The notes under the pieces: model-generated | The model's input: only the letters and a program-made list of their open reading frames with translations | The model's database searches: none | What the model was told of the DNA's origin: nothing | Shown here: positions 34,953 to 47,457 of the stretch, piece by piece | Layout of the letters: each line of letters opens with the position of its first letter | Numbering within the stretch: position 1 is the stretch's first letter | Assembly (NCBI GenBank): GCA_963970005.1 | Contig: CAXAMN010021740.1 | Coordinates: forward strand, 141,841 to 205,840 | Direction of reading: 5' to 3' | Source: Durusdinium trenchii | Taxonomy: Eukaryota; Sar; Dinophyceae; Suessiales; Symbiodiniaceae | DNA length: 64,000 bases | Translations under genes and position numbers: made by a program

Positions 34953-37900
34953 CTATGCCACCAAACGCAGCAAAGTTCTGCCCCGCATACACGACGACCA
35001 CGGATCACCAAACGAAAAACCCAAGCTGCAGCTTGCCACCACTCCATCGACCTCCATCCCCTGGGCCCTTCCCGCCTCCTCGACAAGTCTTTTGGCCCCA
35101 TCCTCCTTGGCCAGTTCTTCAGCCAAGGCTTTGGCCTTCTGTTGGATCTCACTGGAGCTCGAGCACAAGCTGATGGCTGCCGCCAGGTCATTGGGAGTGG
35201 TGGACTTCATCGATTTCAGCCCTGCCGCGGGTCAAACCGGACCTGGTGATGTGTGCTAAACCAACAGTTGGTCTGGGTTTCTCTGGGAATTATAGTATCT
35301 TCCAATTGCAAAATTGCACCATGATTGCTTCAACTGTTTTTGGCATCCTTTGGCCATTTTGTCCCAAGAAATCCAAACAGTTCTTGGTGTTTTTGTTGTA
35401 TCGGACTTGGGATCATCTTGAAGGGATGAACAGGCGAACCGCGGAAAACACAGGGTACTGGTGGCTTGTGCTTGATGACTTCATCCGATGTCCGATTCCG
35501 TCTCCCATCTTCACACCTCTCCTTTCGAAAGCCTAAGATCCACCTAACATCCACCGGGCACTGCCTACACCGATCTGCTTCTGGTTCACCAGCTCGGAAT
35601 GCACAAACTGATCCATCAGCACGGGCACCACCACCATGGGCTTTCCGCTCATGGCGGCCGCGTACAAGGTCCCAGCACCCCCATGGTGGACGATGACTTG
35701 GCAGTGTGGGAAGAGGCGACCGTGGGGCGCTGAATCCATGAAGAGCACCTGCGCCACTCATCCATGACGAGCAGTCGACCGCGCCGTCGGCGGCGATCGC
35801 CCGAAAATGGGATCTTGGCGGTGCAATCATCGATTAGAAGAAGAGGTGTTGCTGTTTTTTTCGGTTCCCCCAGCAAGCCAATGGGCCATCAGGCTCGATT
35901 CGATCAGTTCGACCCGGAGATCCGTCGGTTCGGTCCGGAATTGAACCTTCTCCTTGCAAAAGGCTTTGAGCTCCTCTGTGTCAGGCTCATTTTCCACATC
36001 GTCCGCGGAACACGCCGCCCAGCCACCCAAAAGCACACCCCTCTTGTTGGCTAAGCGCAGCGCGCGCAAGCTTAGGAGGGTCATATACCTGGGAATATCC
36101 AGCGATGTTGTTTTGACTGACTGACCTGTGAGCCCTGTTCTTTTTTGAATGGGGAAGCCATGGGAAACCAATCCCCAAAAAAGGTTAAGGGTTATCCGGC
36201 TATCCTCTAACTGGGTGGGCTTCAGAATGGTGGAGTCTCCTGGGAAAAGGCAGTGCCTGGCTGTGCCCCTACAGCGCCAACTGTCCACCTCCTAGACATT
36301 TGACATTTGAGGATAACAAATGATACGTAACAATAAGGCTGGACACTGGAGACACAAGGCAATGGAAGTACTTGCTGTCTGACTGAGTACAACGAACCGA
36401 TCTTTGCAAATCAACCAAGAAACTTTCCACTCTCAAAGATCATGGAACCATAGCCCACGTAGACGGGCTCCTCCCCTGCTTGCCGGCAAGTCTTCAGGAA
36501 GTCCTCCAAGCGTGTGCACTCCTCTGTGGAGCCGAAGTCGCTACCCACTTGTTCCTCCGGCTGAAAGGCCAAGGGTCCCAAGGAGCGGCACATCCTCGGG
36601 GGGACGGAGACCGGTCGGAGCGAATGTGAAGGACGTGTGTCCTCGAGGTCCGGGGGTTTCGTTGGACCCAAAGCGACATCCGATTTCGTCTCTTTTTGGG
36701 GGATAAATAATATCTATAGATGGTCTTCTGGCCCCAACCAAGCTACCAAAGAATTTAATGGTTTCGCTACCCACGACTGCACACCTGTTCGGCACTCTCT
36801 CCATCAATTTGGCAACCCTCCACACAGTTCCACACCTCTCATGCAAACTCCTGTGTCTGCCAGGGATCGGAGAAAAATCCGGTGGGAAGGGGTGCAATTG
36901 ATTGCTCACAGCGAAGAACACTGGGAAGTCTGGTGTGCAGCAGCAGTGCTCACAGAACTCTTCCCAGGAGACCACCATCTGCCAGGGCAGATAGAAGGGG
37001 AGTCTGCAGGGAAGGCTCATGTATAATGATCCCCAAATAAATAGAAAAGTAGATCCCCACTGATCCCCACTATTCGTGTTGGAAACCATGCCACTATCTA
37101 TTTGGAGCTCACTATAAAAAGAAACTCCGGCCTATTTAGCATCCTGCAGCTGTGGTCGACTAGAGATTGAGGAAACTACTGTCAGGTTCTGTTCCTGTTC
37201 AATGCTATCGATCGGGGGGTTCCACAGTTTCTGGCCGTACAATAGTTGCACCGTAACCACGTCCAACAAAAACGTAAAAACCGGTGAGAGACAACCCAAG
37301 CCTCCACCAAGCCTCGGTGGAAGAAACCATTCAACAAGCTTAGGTTGAGGTGATGGGGGGTCTGATGTGAGCCATGAGCCCCAAAAAAGCCGCCAGGGGG
37401 GGGCTTTGCTGTGCTTTTTCAGGACATCCTCTTAGGGAAAAGTTTCATTGTTGCTGTGTTTGTAGACAGAGCTCATCTTTCCAGGGATGGATCGGATCCT
37501 CTCAGACCCACAGGCTTTTGTGTTGTATGATGTTGTATGTACAGATCCCTGTGCTGGCTCTGCCTAAGTTCGTTGCTTGGAAAGCCCTGGGAAGGGCACA
37601 GCTGTCGAGGTCTGTGCCACAGAGTCTCACGCTGAGTCACAGTTCTGAGCTGAAGACAGTGTACTTCTAGTCAAGGGAGACCAGCTCATGCAAAGACACA
37701 CAACTCCGCCGGTTCAAGCCACATGACGCCGGGATACTTGGGGATGAAAGTCGGATACTTGGGACGCCGGTGCGACCCTTTTTGTTTGGAAGGTACGCCG
37801 TACGCGATGCTTCAGCACCATGCGATGCTTCGGCCGGCCTATGAGATCCCTTGATCAGTACTGAGTGCTCAGTGTTTTGTTGACCTCTTGGTTGCTGTCC

Positions 37901-40900
37901 TGGCAATTCATCCACTTCCAGGGCCGGGCCAAAGCAAAGCAGCACCACAAACAGTGCTGTTGCCGTCCACTTCGGTCCACCCCACCGCCCGGCGGGGAGG
38001 GCCCCCCGCCTCAGCTGCCGTGGTCCCCAACTGTTTGGCCATGACGGGAAGGGAGTTCTTGCGCTTGGCTTTCAAAACCAGGTCGAAGACCAATTTCCAG
38101 GCGTACCAATTCCTGGGCGCGGGAATTGAAGGCCGGAGCTGAGGGAAAGACTGGGGTTTGAGTTTGAGGATAAGAGAATCCACCGGGTCAACCATTCTGT
38201 ATGGTTGGTGGATACTCGCATCACTTGGGAACCACGGACATCTCCTGTTCATTGCTCTTCACGCACGTATTTACACTGGACCCTGCATTGCCAGGATGTT
38301 GTCCGTCAACGTTGAGTTTGTGTCGGGAGTGCAGTGTTTTTTTCCAGACTAGTTCCTGACTGATCTCTGGACAAAATTGTCCAGGCACAAAAAGTCACAA
38401 AAAAGGAAGGCCTGCAGGCAATGAAGGTCCATGGAGATCGGTATGGTGTTTCTGAGCAGAACTTCTTCCCTTTCGATGATGGCAACCAATGGGCTTGCAT
38501 CTGAGGCGTTCCAATGGTGTTTTTTCCCTGAAAGCTTTTGAGGCAGAACAAGTCCTTTGCCGTGCATCAGATCTGGAAAGGCCAGTACCATGTGGATTTC
38601 CAGGGGGGGTGATCCCTTGCAAATCGAATGGCTGCAGCACCTTGTTACCTTGTGGGAGTGCTAGATACAGCTCATTGAATGTCATAATGGTTTTGTGTCG
38701 AGGCGTCGAGGCTCATGTATTGAAACAGTATGCATGGTTGGACTGGAACATGTGACATGAAGAATCCCCTCAGCACTTTACTTATTCTGCAATTTGGTTC
38801 TGAAGCCACACTCACTTAGGAATTCATCTCTATATATATATATTGTAATTGTTATATTCGTATATACAATAAGATAAAATATATGTGCCTTGGGGCACCT
38901 TCCAGATTTGCATAGGTTTGCTCTTCAGGCGAGGACGATCGGCACCAAACTCGGAACTTGAAGAAACTGTGGCGAGATTCATGTTCAAAAAGCTGGGCAA
39001 TTTGGGAATGACCCCCAATGCCGGCAAATAATTGCTTGGAATCATGACTTGCAGGCTCAAGTAGATGACTGGAATGCTCAAAACCTCAACTCCAAATCCG
39101 GAGTTCGGGTCGGAAGAAGGGTCCTGAAGGGTCGTGTCTTGTTCGTGCTCGACCCACCGGGTGGAAAAGAAGGGATCGCACATGCTCATCGTCAGAGCCA
39201 CGAAGCGAATCCCTATTACCAGATGATACCAGATGTGTTGTGGCTCATGTCTTAGTTATTTTGGAGGGCATATGCAGACCCCACAGTCCAAAACATGATA
39301 AGAGTTGTCCAACCGCGGACGAAGAATTAACCATGCGCGTGGATTCAATCAGCAAAGCGCTGGAAGTAGGAGAAGTGCAGTTGAGCCCATGTTGAGCCCA
39401 TGTGGGGGTCAGGCGGCACCATGCCATCAGTTCAAGTCTGGACCCACCGACCATGAACTTAGTCACTGGGTGAGTGAAGCATAGGCTTCAGCTCTTAGTC
39501 TCCGGTGAGTTGGGAACATGAAGACTCCCATGTCTCCGGTGAAAAACACGATACCACTCTGCGAACGGTCCATGGCTTTGAAGTATGTCAATGCCGCACC
39601 TGCGGCAAAATGACTACGCGAGCAAACGGATTTCTAAGACTCAACTGGAGAAGGGCGCTCACCCTCCGCGGAGGGGAACCGAAACACGCGAACCGTCCGC
39701 GCCACTACACCATCACGAGAACCCTCCCTCGACCTTGGGGTCAGGGCTGAAAAGGCTGCTCATAGAAGTAATTAGGAGTCCATGCGTTTGTTGTGTCAAA
39801 ACCTCCCTTTGTTGTGGGACTATTTGGGGAGTGGACCCTGGTTGTATTTTGCCAGCACATATACATATACAGAGAAATACCCACACCACTTCAGGCTCTT
39901 TGGGAACGGATGCGTTTTATCCAAATCTTGGATTAGTCATTGGTCTGTTTGGTCGGTTTGCATGTTTGCAAAGAAGTCCTCCTCTGCTCTGCTTACCTCC
40001 TTAGATGCAGGTAATGCTACACCCATCAGAGTGTGTCATCCCCCACACCCTGTCCCGTGGTCCACCTCCGCCCCGCAACAGTGTCGAGTCCCGCAACCAG
40101 GGCACACGGCCCACGGAGATGCAGTCGGACAGGTTCAAGCCCGCGCAAATCATCAACTCGGGCTTCAAGCTCTGAATCTTGCCGAGCACAGCGGCCTCAG
40201 GGAGGCCACAAGGAGAAGGCGATGCCATGGGAGGCTGGAGGCCATGGGAGAGATATGCAGAAGGCGGGCTCGTGCAGGGTGGAGAGAATTGCCAAGTGGC
40301 CTCGGCCTCTGGCAGAGTTTTAGGCCGCAAGTGCTCCCAAAGGACTGCGCCCAACGACGCTATGCCATGATGCATGTTACAGCGATGGGAGAGGGTCTTT
40401 CTTCCGGAGCCTGTAGCATTGCATGCAAGGGCACTCATCAATGGAGAGGCTTCAGTGCAATTTTCTAGACCAGTTCCTGCCAACGGATTAAAGATGACAT
40501 GCATGATTTTGGGAATCTCTTACAGGATTTGTCGGGATGTTTACACATGCAAGGCTGAAACCTTATATTATCTATTGTTGATTTTAATCATATTCGCCCT
40601 TGTTTTCACACTAAAGCTGTTGCTCCTAGCAAATTGCACAATGGCCCTGTCCCGTCTCAAAGCCTTTGATTTCGATCATGACGCACGCACACACCTTTAA
40701 CACCCAAGTCACACTTGTACATCACAGTTAATAACTGCATGATGTACATCACAGTAGTTTGTAGCAGCCTACGCAGTAATTTTTCCTTGGCAGAGTCACA
40801 TGTTCCATGTACATGATGGCTCTATGTCCAAAACTTGTAAAGGAAGCAAGGTCTGGTCCTGGGTTTAATGAGGACTCGTTAGAGTTCAACCGATGTCACC

Positions 40901-43052
40901 GGCCCAGCCGCTAGCACCGTCCGCCAGCTTGGCGAGGTGCTACATTCTTGGCTCGGTGGATCTCCTTCTGCTTACCTTTGAGGACAATGGAAGCATGAAA
41001 CTTCCCAAAGACACAACTTGAGCAATCCAGTCTGAGGAAAACATCTGTTGCGCAACGCTGAAACGCACAGCATTAAGGGAGTTCGACGCTTCCAAAAACA
41101 TGGTCTGATCTGCAGAACCAAATGGCGCTACAATAGCTGCAATCTGGGCGAAGTCGTTCCTGCAATCGCAGCGGAGACAAAGTAAACTTAAACGGAGAAT
41201 CAAGGCCTGAACCGCCTACTGAATCGCTAGATGAAGCAGTAGAATAGGCAAAAGATTGCAAGAGGCCCCCCCAAAAAACACCAAACACCTAGGAGCTATA
41301 GACCTATCAGGCAGAAGGATTGCAAATTAACTGCTAGGGCCAAATTCATTAGCAATTTGAAGCCACTGTCCAGCATTTCACCACCCGAAACGAGGTACGA
41401 CTTTGGATTGAAGTCATACCCGAGCAACGCTGCGACGCTGGACTCAACGGAAGTCCCCGTTTTGGGTTCCCCCCTGCGACCCGACACCACCCCCTGCTCC
41501 CTACTTAATTAAGTAGGCGCCTACTTAATTTAATTAAGTAGGGGAGAGGTAGCTAGTAGCTACAAGTAAGCTACTAACTACTCGATGCAGGATAGCTCAC
41601 GCCCGCACTAATGAATTGGTCTCTAGATTTTTAGGGGAAATCCGGCATCGTTTCTTGCGTTTGGGACATTTCGGGACAACATGGGACAACTGAACAGCTA
41701 CAATTCGACTCAGTATGACGACGGTGCAGCCCAGGGTCGCAGTGATCGCCTTGACAACTTCTGGGCTTGTTGTGATCTCTCGTGCTGACACGCCCGAGGC
41801 ATTGAACTGGAGATTGTGCTCCCTTAGATGAGGACAAAGCAAACATGACATCGTGTGAACCTCCGTCGTGGGCAGGTCAAGTGGCCCGTTTTGGAGCGGT
41901 TTGACCAGTATGCAATTTACTGCACATGCAAATTCCCTCTATATACATATGTTATAATCATGTTGTATCCACATCCTTGGGGATTGATTGTATCTTCGCA
42001 GACCACAGAGGGCCGTCGGTCTGACACACCTCACAACTGGCAACTGGTCACACCATGCAGCATGAGACAAACACGACACAGGCCTAGTCATGTTCGGTCA
42101 GGAAGCTGAGTTGTGATCCACCAACTGGACTCGGTGGTTATATCATGACTATATCCAATAAATTCAGTCCTATCACCCGGTCCATCTCCAGGGAGGGGAG
42201 GGGAGTGGTTTCATAATGTTTCATACATTTCTGCTAATGTATGCAAATGGGCAGGGACAGGTGTTGAAAAAGGCATTTTCGAACAGGGGGGTTGAACAGA
42301 TAGAAAACGGATGTCTCAATTCAATATACATGTTCTATATATGTTACTTGCTTCCTCGGTGTTTCTGGAAACACCGTTTTTTCATAAAGGCAGGGGGTGG
42401 CTAAAGACATGAGATGTATGAACTCATGGGGTCGAAACACTTTTTAGGAAATCATTGAACATTCCGGACACTGATTTGTTCTGACAGTGTAAGAACCGAT
42501 TCTGAACAGCATTCTGGGGGGTTTTCACCGCCGTGAGGACACTTCTTTTTTGCAGGGAAGTGTATGAAAGTGGCAGGGGACATCCAGAATCATCTTAGAA
42601 TGAAACTTACAACTTCCAAGTAAAACATGTATAATCTCTCTTCCCCGGGAATGACATCTCGAGACCGGGAAATGTATATTGAGAGGAGAGGGGAGGGCAC
42701 CCCCCCCTTGAATGTACATTTATGTTGCCCGGTGATTCAGTCCTATTAAGTCCTACTATTCAGTTGGTGATTCAGCAGTTGGTCTTTCATTCTTTACCAT
42801 GAAACTCTGTCTCCAGGCCGAATTCTCCCCAAAGCTATCACCATCATCACCTGGTGTGCCACCTGGCCACCCACCTGGTGTGCCACCGAGGAGCTTCGCC
42901 ATGGCCTCGCAGTCGGTGGTGCCAAAGACCGTCACGTCGTAGCCCGCGTTCTGCAAGGCCAGCGCGCCCACCATATAGGGCTGACAATCGCCACGAGAGC
43001 CTTCCAGAAGCACCGCCACGCGCCGGGCGATCTGCTTCTGCGAAGTCGCCAT
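34953..43052 (-). CDS. Glycosyltransferase family 1, UGT80-like (sterol glucosyltransferase type)
   Basis: Exon 1 (43052-42875) starts MATSQKQIARRVAVLLEGSR and contains GDCQPYMVGALALQNAGYDV, the N-terminal nucleotide-fold strand and helix of this family. Further exons: about 40200-40080 (SLKPELMICAGLNLSDC); about 39135-38965 (EVLSIPVIYLSLQVMIPSNY); about 38112-38030 (NWYAWKLVFDLVLKAKRKN); about 36550-36425 (EEPVYVGYGSM); 36088-35947 (RLANKRGVLLGGWA); 35748-35565 with the donor-sugar signature VLFMDSAPHGRLFPHCQVIV then HHGGAGTLYAAAMSGKPM; 35221-34953 (helical end). The 35947/35748 and 35565/35221 joins are phase-checked; the latter uses a GC donor. The family transfers glucose from UDP-glucose to sterols or other lipids, usually at membranes. 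There is no PH/GRAM region before the catalytic part in the exons found. At least one exon between 42874 and 40200 is probably missing. Confidence 0.85.
35300..35520. other. Short non-coding stretch inside the UGT gene
   Basis: This is the intron between UGT exons 35748-35565 (GC donor at 35564) and 35221-34953. It has no repeat or ORF of note. Confidence 0.6.
36090..42840. other. UGT intron sequence outside the listed exons
   Basis: Apart from the UGT exons given above, this stretch shows intron-like sequence: the TA tract at 38831-38842, the palindromic element at 41500 and isolated open frames on both strands without splice context. A missing UGT exon should lie between about 40.2 and 42.85 kb but was not identified. 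Confidence 0.5.
41500..41580. repeat. Palindromic TTAATTAA/CTACTTAA element
   Basis: A perfect 18-base palindrome, cctacttaattaagtagg (41500-41517), is followed by gcg and a near-palindromic second copy with a two-base expanded centre (up to 41542), then by gtagctagtagctac and related inverted motifs. It lies in a UGT intron. Confidence 0.7.
42842..42875 (-). promoter_or_regulatory. Three consecutive in-frame 5' splice sites after UGT exon 1
   Basis: Just after exon 1 the minus strand reads CCAG/GTGG, then CCAG/GTGG and CCAG/GTGA at exact 12-base steps (GT at 42874, 42862 and 42850). All three keep the same phase and would add zero, four or eight residues of a Gly/Pro/Trp-rich loop. Confidence 0.55.
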
Positions 43053-43370
43053 CTTCAGATATGGCTGGAAGATCTGATGGGTGGGATATTGGTGGCATGG
43101 GCTGTTTTGCTGATGAAGTCGGTCCAACATGTCGTCTGAGCTGGATATGTTTTGCTGTCTGTGCCGTCTGGCTAGGAAATGGGCGCCGCCGCACAGTGCT
43201 CCTTGTGCCCAAAGGACTCCAGGATATAGAGGCAACACATTTTACAAGGTCTAAATCTCATGTTTCAGCGTGTTGCAGCTAATCTCCAGAACCACCTCAT
43301 ACATTCGTTTTCCGGTCCCTAATCAGTATATCAGAATAACTTCCGCGTGATCTCCAGCTTTTGACACGTC

Positions 43371-46300
43371 TCACAACCTCCCAATCCCATTCTGCGCCAC
43401 CTCCCCCACATCCACGCGTCTCAGCTTCAGCACAGTGCCGTGGCCGTCGTCGACTTTTAAGCGAAGCTCAGCGCAGCAACGAGGCAATGGGGTCCATGTC
43501 CCAAAGGGTTTGGTGAGTTCAGTTGTCCGAAAGGGTCTTTCGATGCAAGTGAAATGCATGTCATGGCATGTCCATGGTCCATGTCCATGTCCTTCCCTGA
43601 AATGAACAGGCTGATCTTATTTTATCAGCCATCAGGGATAGAACAGGCGGTCATCCTACCCGCAGTTTTCTGGTGCTTCTTGAGGCTTCCAAACTGGTTC
43701 CCTTCTTTTGACGGGTCCATGATTTCGTGATTAGGGAACTGTTGGTGCATCTCGGGTCGAATCTCAGGTCTAAACAGAAGCCGAAAGGAAGGAGCCCTGA
43801 AATTAACCAAAACCATTCAATACCAATTCGTTTCATCTTTGTTTACACAAAAACCATCGAAAACCATCGAAGGCCTAAAAACGCCCGAAAAGTGGACCTA
43901 GCATGACCGGGTGCACCCCTTCAACAGTTTCCAGCACTGCCGACAGCAGTTGGTGCATGCAAGGTCTCAGAGCAGCTAAAAGAACACAAAAACAATCATC
44001 AAAACACAAGTGCATCGCTACTAGTAACAAGTGCATCATCACTACTAGTAACAACGAGCATTACTATGAAGTCTTGGTCAATTGGCGCCTGAGGCTCGTG
44101 CCATGTAAGGTTCCTCGCCAGTGAGATCTTCTAGTTGGCCATCGCATTCCTGTCGACAGGTGGAGCAAATGAGCACAGGTGAACACCCATCGAATCCGAC
44201 GGCGGCATCAAGAGGTGAACAGGTGGGGCAGAACTGTCGTCTTTCGCCAGTGGCAGAATAGATCTTAAAGGATTCCGAACTCCAGTTAGGAGGGTCTTCC
44301 TCGCATGCTTGCCACGCGAACGCCCTGTCTATCCTCTTCCAAATCCAAAAGCCTGGGTGGTATGGTGCGTGGCACGGGCTTTGGGATGATGGTGGCTGTA
44401 GCACTGCTGGTGGTGGTCCATTATTCATCATGATCATCATGGTTCTGCTGGTGTCGGTCATTGTTGTGTACCGCAACTCGCCCGGTCAGTTGCAAGTTGA
44501 AGAACTGCTCCATAACCATTTGTCACAAGGCCCTAAAGCCGTATCTTGGAATTGGGACCCCCAAAGAGCACAAAGAGCTTGCCAGGTGGAAACATTTCAG
44601 AAAATTGCGGCCCACTGGTGAGTCCCGTTTGACCCTTTCAGAAGATTTCAGATCCTGATTCATCTCTTCATCCAACCAGCCTACCCGTCCCTCCTTCTGA
44701 GCCTACTATTCTTGTCCCACCCTCCCTCCGGCCTGCGGCTCGCTCCACACGCAATTCCGCCAAACAGGGCCGCTCAGCGCCGCCAAGGGCGTCTTGGCCA
44801 CCACGTCCCCCAGTTGGGGACCGCATCCCTGGGACCTCCAGATCTGAACGTCTCACACGGGATTTGGAGGTCTGAATCCAGGAGCACATGAGGATAGCGT
44901 GAGGAGATGGAGTCTGAACAAATCGGACTTCAGTGAACCAGGCTGGGCCGGGCGTGGGGACGGATCCCTGCCCCCCGTTCCCGGTTCGCCCATCCGATCG
45001 CTCCTGGGGATGCCGATAGACATGTGGCCGTTGAGCCATAACGTATTGCAGCACACCTGAGAGGAGTCCATCCCATGTGAGGCGGATAGAGCGCGCAGTG
45101 TCAAGACGACAGTGGAGGGACCTGTGACCTGTGGTTGTCAGCAACTGTTTCACATTTCGAACGAAGCAACTACTGAACAATGACAAATGGATGACAACAT
45201 GGCTTGCCTATGTCAATTATAGTTATAGTTCTCATCTGCACCTGCGTTGCAACGAACGCACTATCAATCCACATCTCCGACTTTCACCCAACTGGCACTG
45301 GGGCAAGGGCAGTCCTCACGTGGAAGCACCACCAGTACTGCCTTTGTCAAGGCCAAGGCATAGCACGATCATGGGATGCGTGGGGAAGCACCAAGGGAGT
45401 GCTTTGCAATCCTGCTGTGTAGTGGCTAGTGGTTCTGGCCAATCCAATGGTGCGATTTCCATGACATTGACATGCGAATGAATTGACGGTCCGTCCGAAC
45501 CCCTTCCTGTGCACTCTGCAACGGCACTGGCAGCCAAGATCATGCATGGTGGTAGAGAATGGTAGATAGTTCGAAAAAACACAGCAAAAAGCTGGATCCT
45601 GGATACGTCTCATTTCAATGGGCGCTGCAAGATGAGAAAGAAACCTGGAAAGTCAAGAAATGGGATGTGGCATGATGTGTGCATATGTTCCAGTTCCATT
45701 CTGTTTCCTCCACGTGGTGGCATCCACCGCTCTTTTTCAGGAATCTGGACAAAAACTCGTGATCTGCAGAAGACGGATGGTGACTAGGTCATCATAGGTC
45801 ATCTGAGGCCGAGACCTACTCGAGCCCAGGATTAATCTCAACGTCGCGCCTTCCAGCGCCTGCGTGGAGTCAGCGCCGTGCCACCCAAGAGCACGAGCAC
45901 GCGGTGTTGGCGGAGCTTCAAACTTCAAACGGCCTGTTCTCCCAAGAACCATCGTGAGGCCAGGGAACTGAGAACTCATGACATCTATTGAGAACCCAGT
46001 TGGGTCCCAATTGGATCATGTTGGATTCTGGAGAGAGGAGAAACCCCTATAGGTCCGGTTTGTATTTTGGGCCTCACAGAAGGGAGACAGGGAGACTGCG
46101 GCTGCTGGTGACCCAGATTCAGGTGAGGGCCATCTACTTTGTCATATTCGGTTCACTTCCATGGCCCTGCAAGTTTCAGTGATGAGGTTGGCAACTGGCA
46201 AACAACCCATCACTCATCACAGCTGCATGTTTTGGCGGTCTGGAGCGATTCGCATGTCTTTCGGCATGTCATACGCGCTCGGCACTAGATCTTTGTTGAT

Positions 46301-46507
46301 CCCGCAGGTCGTCTGCCTGCAAGGGTGAGAAGGAAAGGTGTGGTAAGAAAAACTGGTGTCGTTCATACACCGGTCATCAGTCGCCAGAGTCATCTGGTGC
46401 CACCAGCTTCGAGGAGCACTCTCACTCCTCCGAAATTGGAACACAGAGGCGCACATGCACGCGCACACACACACACACACATAGAACAAGCTCAAATGAA
46501 TGAGCAC
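43371..46507 (-). CDS. Unidentified multi-exon gene with Cys-rich exon
   Basis: Minus-strand exon candidates lie between the CEP19 stop and the UGT start. The best defined is 44843-44733 (111 bp, CAG acceptor, GC donor), 37 residues containing QLGDVVAKTPLAALSGPVW and WRNCVWSEPQ. About 44320-44100 encodes FCPTCSPLDAAVGFDG followed by ICSTCRQECDG, a CxxC...CxxC pattern like a zinc ribbon. The terminal exon, about 43470-43371, encodes AELRLKVDDGHGTVLKLRR and ends GIGRL, TGA. A frame at 46393-46217 (ending DRQNMQL and a stop) and one at about 45880-45840 may be further exons or separate. I cannot name a family. The zinc-ribbon call rests only on spacing. Confidence 0.4.
44001..44060. repeat. Copy of the ctactagta repeat
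   Basis: It contains acaagtgcatcgctactag and a second acaagtgcatcatcactact copy. The reverse complement matches the gcgatgcacttg / ctactagtag pieces at 26200-26260, so the two loci carry the same element in opposite orientation. Confidence 0.7.
46466..46482. repeat. CA microsatellite
   Basis: A run of about eight CA dinucleotides. Confidence 0.9.
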
Positions 46508-47313
46508 GAGTTGAGAAACTGCATCAACCGATGCATTAGCACTTTAAAGCTAGTTACAGCATTACTCAAATTAAATAGTGCAAGAGACCTGAAACCTCAG
46601 AAATGTCCCTCCGAAATGGCAGAAGAACAAAACCCAGTTCCAACTCGGCGTCCTGAGTTGATATCACATACTAGTGCAAGCGTCTTTGTTAGTGCCAGAC
46701 TTGCACGGTCCCTGGCACCCGTGCTACTTTCACTGCAGAAGTCGTGTCATTAAAGGATTGAATCGCTTGCAATAGTGACTCATATGCGGCGTAGAGCCCT
46801 TCGGAGCAGGGTGGACATACAAACACAGACATGATGGCCACCGGCTTTCACGGGTTTTCCAAGGCTGTGTTCCAAATGCCCAACGACACAAGTATATACA
46901 GTATATACAATTGTTGTATAGTATACAATTTATACGGTCCACAAGCACAAACAGGTTCCGAATCATGTGACAAGGAGTATGCACCGAATGCAGGGACGAA
47001 TTGACTGGTGCTAAACTTGAGATGATTTTAAAACTGCCGCGAATACCTTCTATAATCTTCTATATAGATCCTAGCATCCCAAGAGATTCATTTTCCCACT
47101 GACTCATGTGACAATATGTTACAATCCAATGAGTGGACCAGGGCACCCAAGGACCAGAAGACCAGCTGATTGGGCAATGGCTGTTTTGATCGGATGATTA
47201 TTTCTTTATTTGATTGGGTAATTATGATACATATTGATATATTATGATTTGTTGATTGAATATGATTGAATACTCTAAGTGTTTGTGTTGATCCCTATGG
47301 TCCTGTGCCCCTT

Positions 47314-47457
47314 TCAGGTCCAAGAACGTCTCCAGATCTCTGTGGCCGCTTCGTCTGGTCTGACGTCCCCAAGCGGGACTCGACTCCTGTCCTCGTCGTC
47401 CTCGTCCTCGTCCGAATCCCATCCACACGATTGTTCCGCGTCGAAGTCCGCGCGCAC
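47314..47457 (-). CDS. CEP19: Terminal exon of the CEP19 homologue
   Basis: This 144-bp exon follows a CCAG acceptor and encodes 47 residues with the conserved SCGWD core, then ten consecutive Asp/Glu residues, and ends EIWRRSWT before TGA. The tail beyond the acidic run has no counterpart in the vertebrate protein as I remember it. Confidence 0.85.
   Translation of the reverse strand: MRADFDAEQSCGWDSDEDEDDEDRSRVPLGDVRPDEAATEIWRRSWT

Noticed and set aside
42854-43282. A plus-strand 142-codon ORF opposite UGT exon 1.
   Set aside because: It is explained as the antisense of a GC-rich exon whose minus-strand product matches the glycosyltransferase N-terminus.
46390-46445. Ankyrin-like VRVLLEAGG on the minus strand.
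   Set aside because: It is only about nine residues, with no second repeat and no clear splice sites; likely chance.
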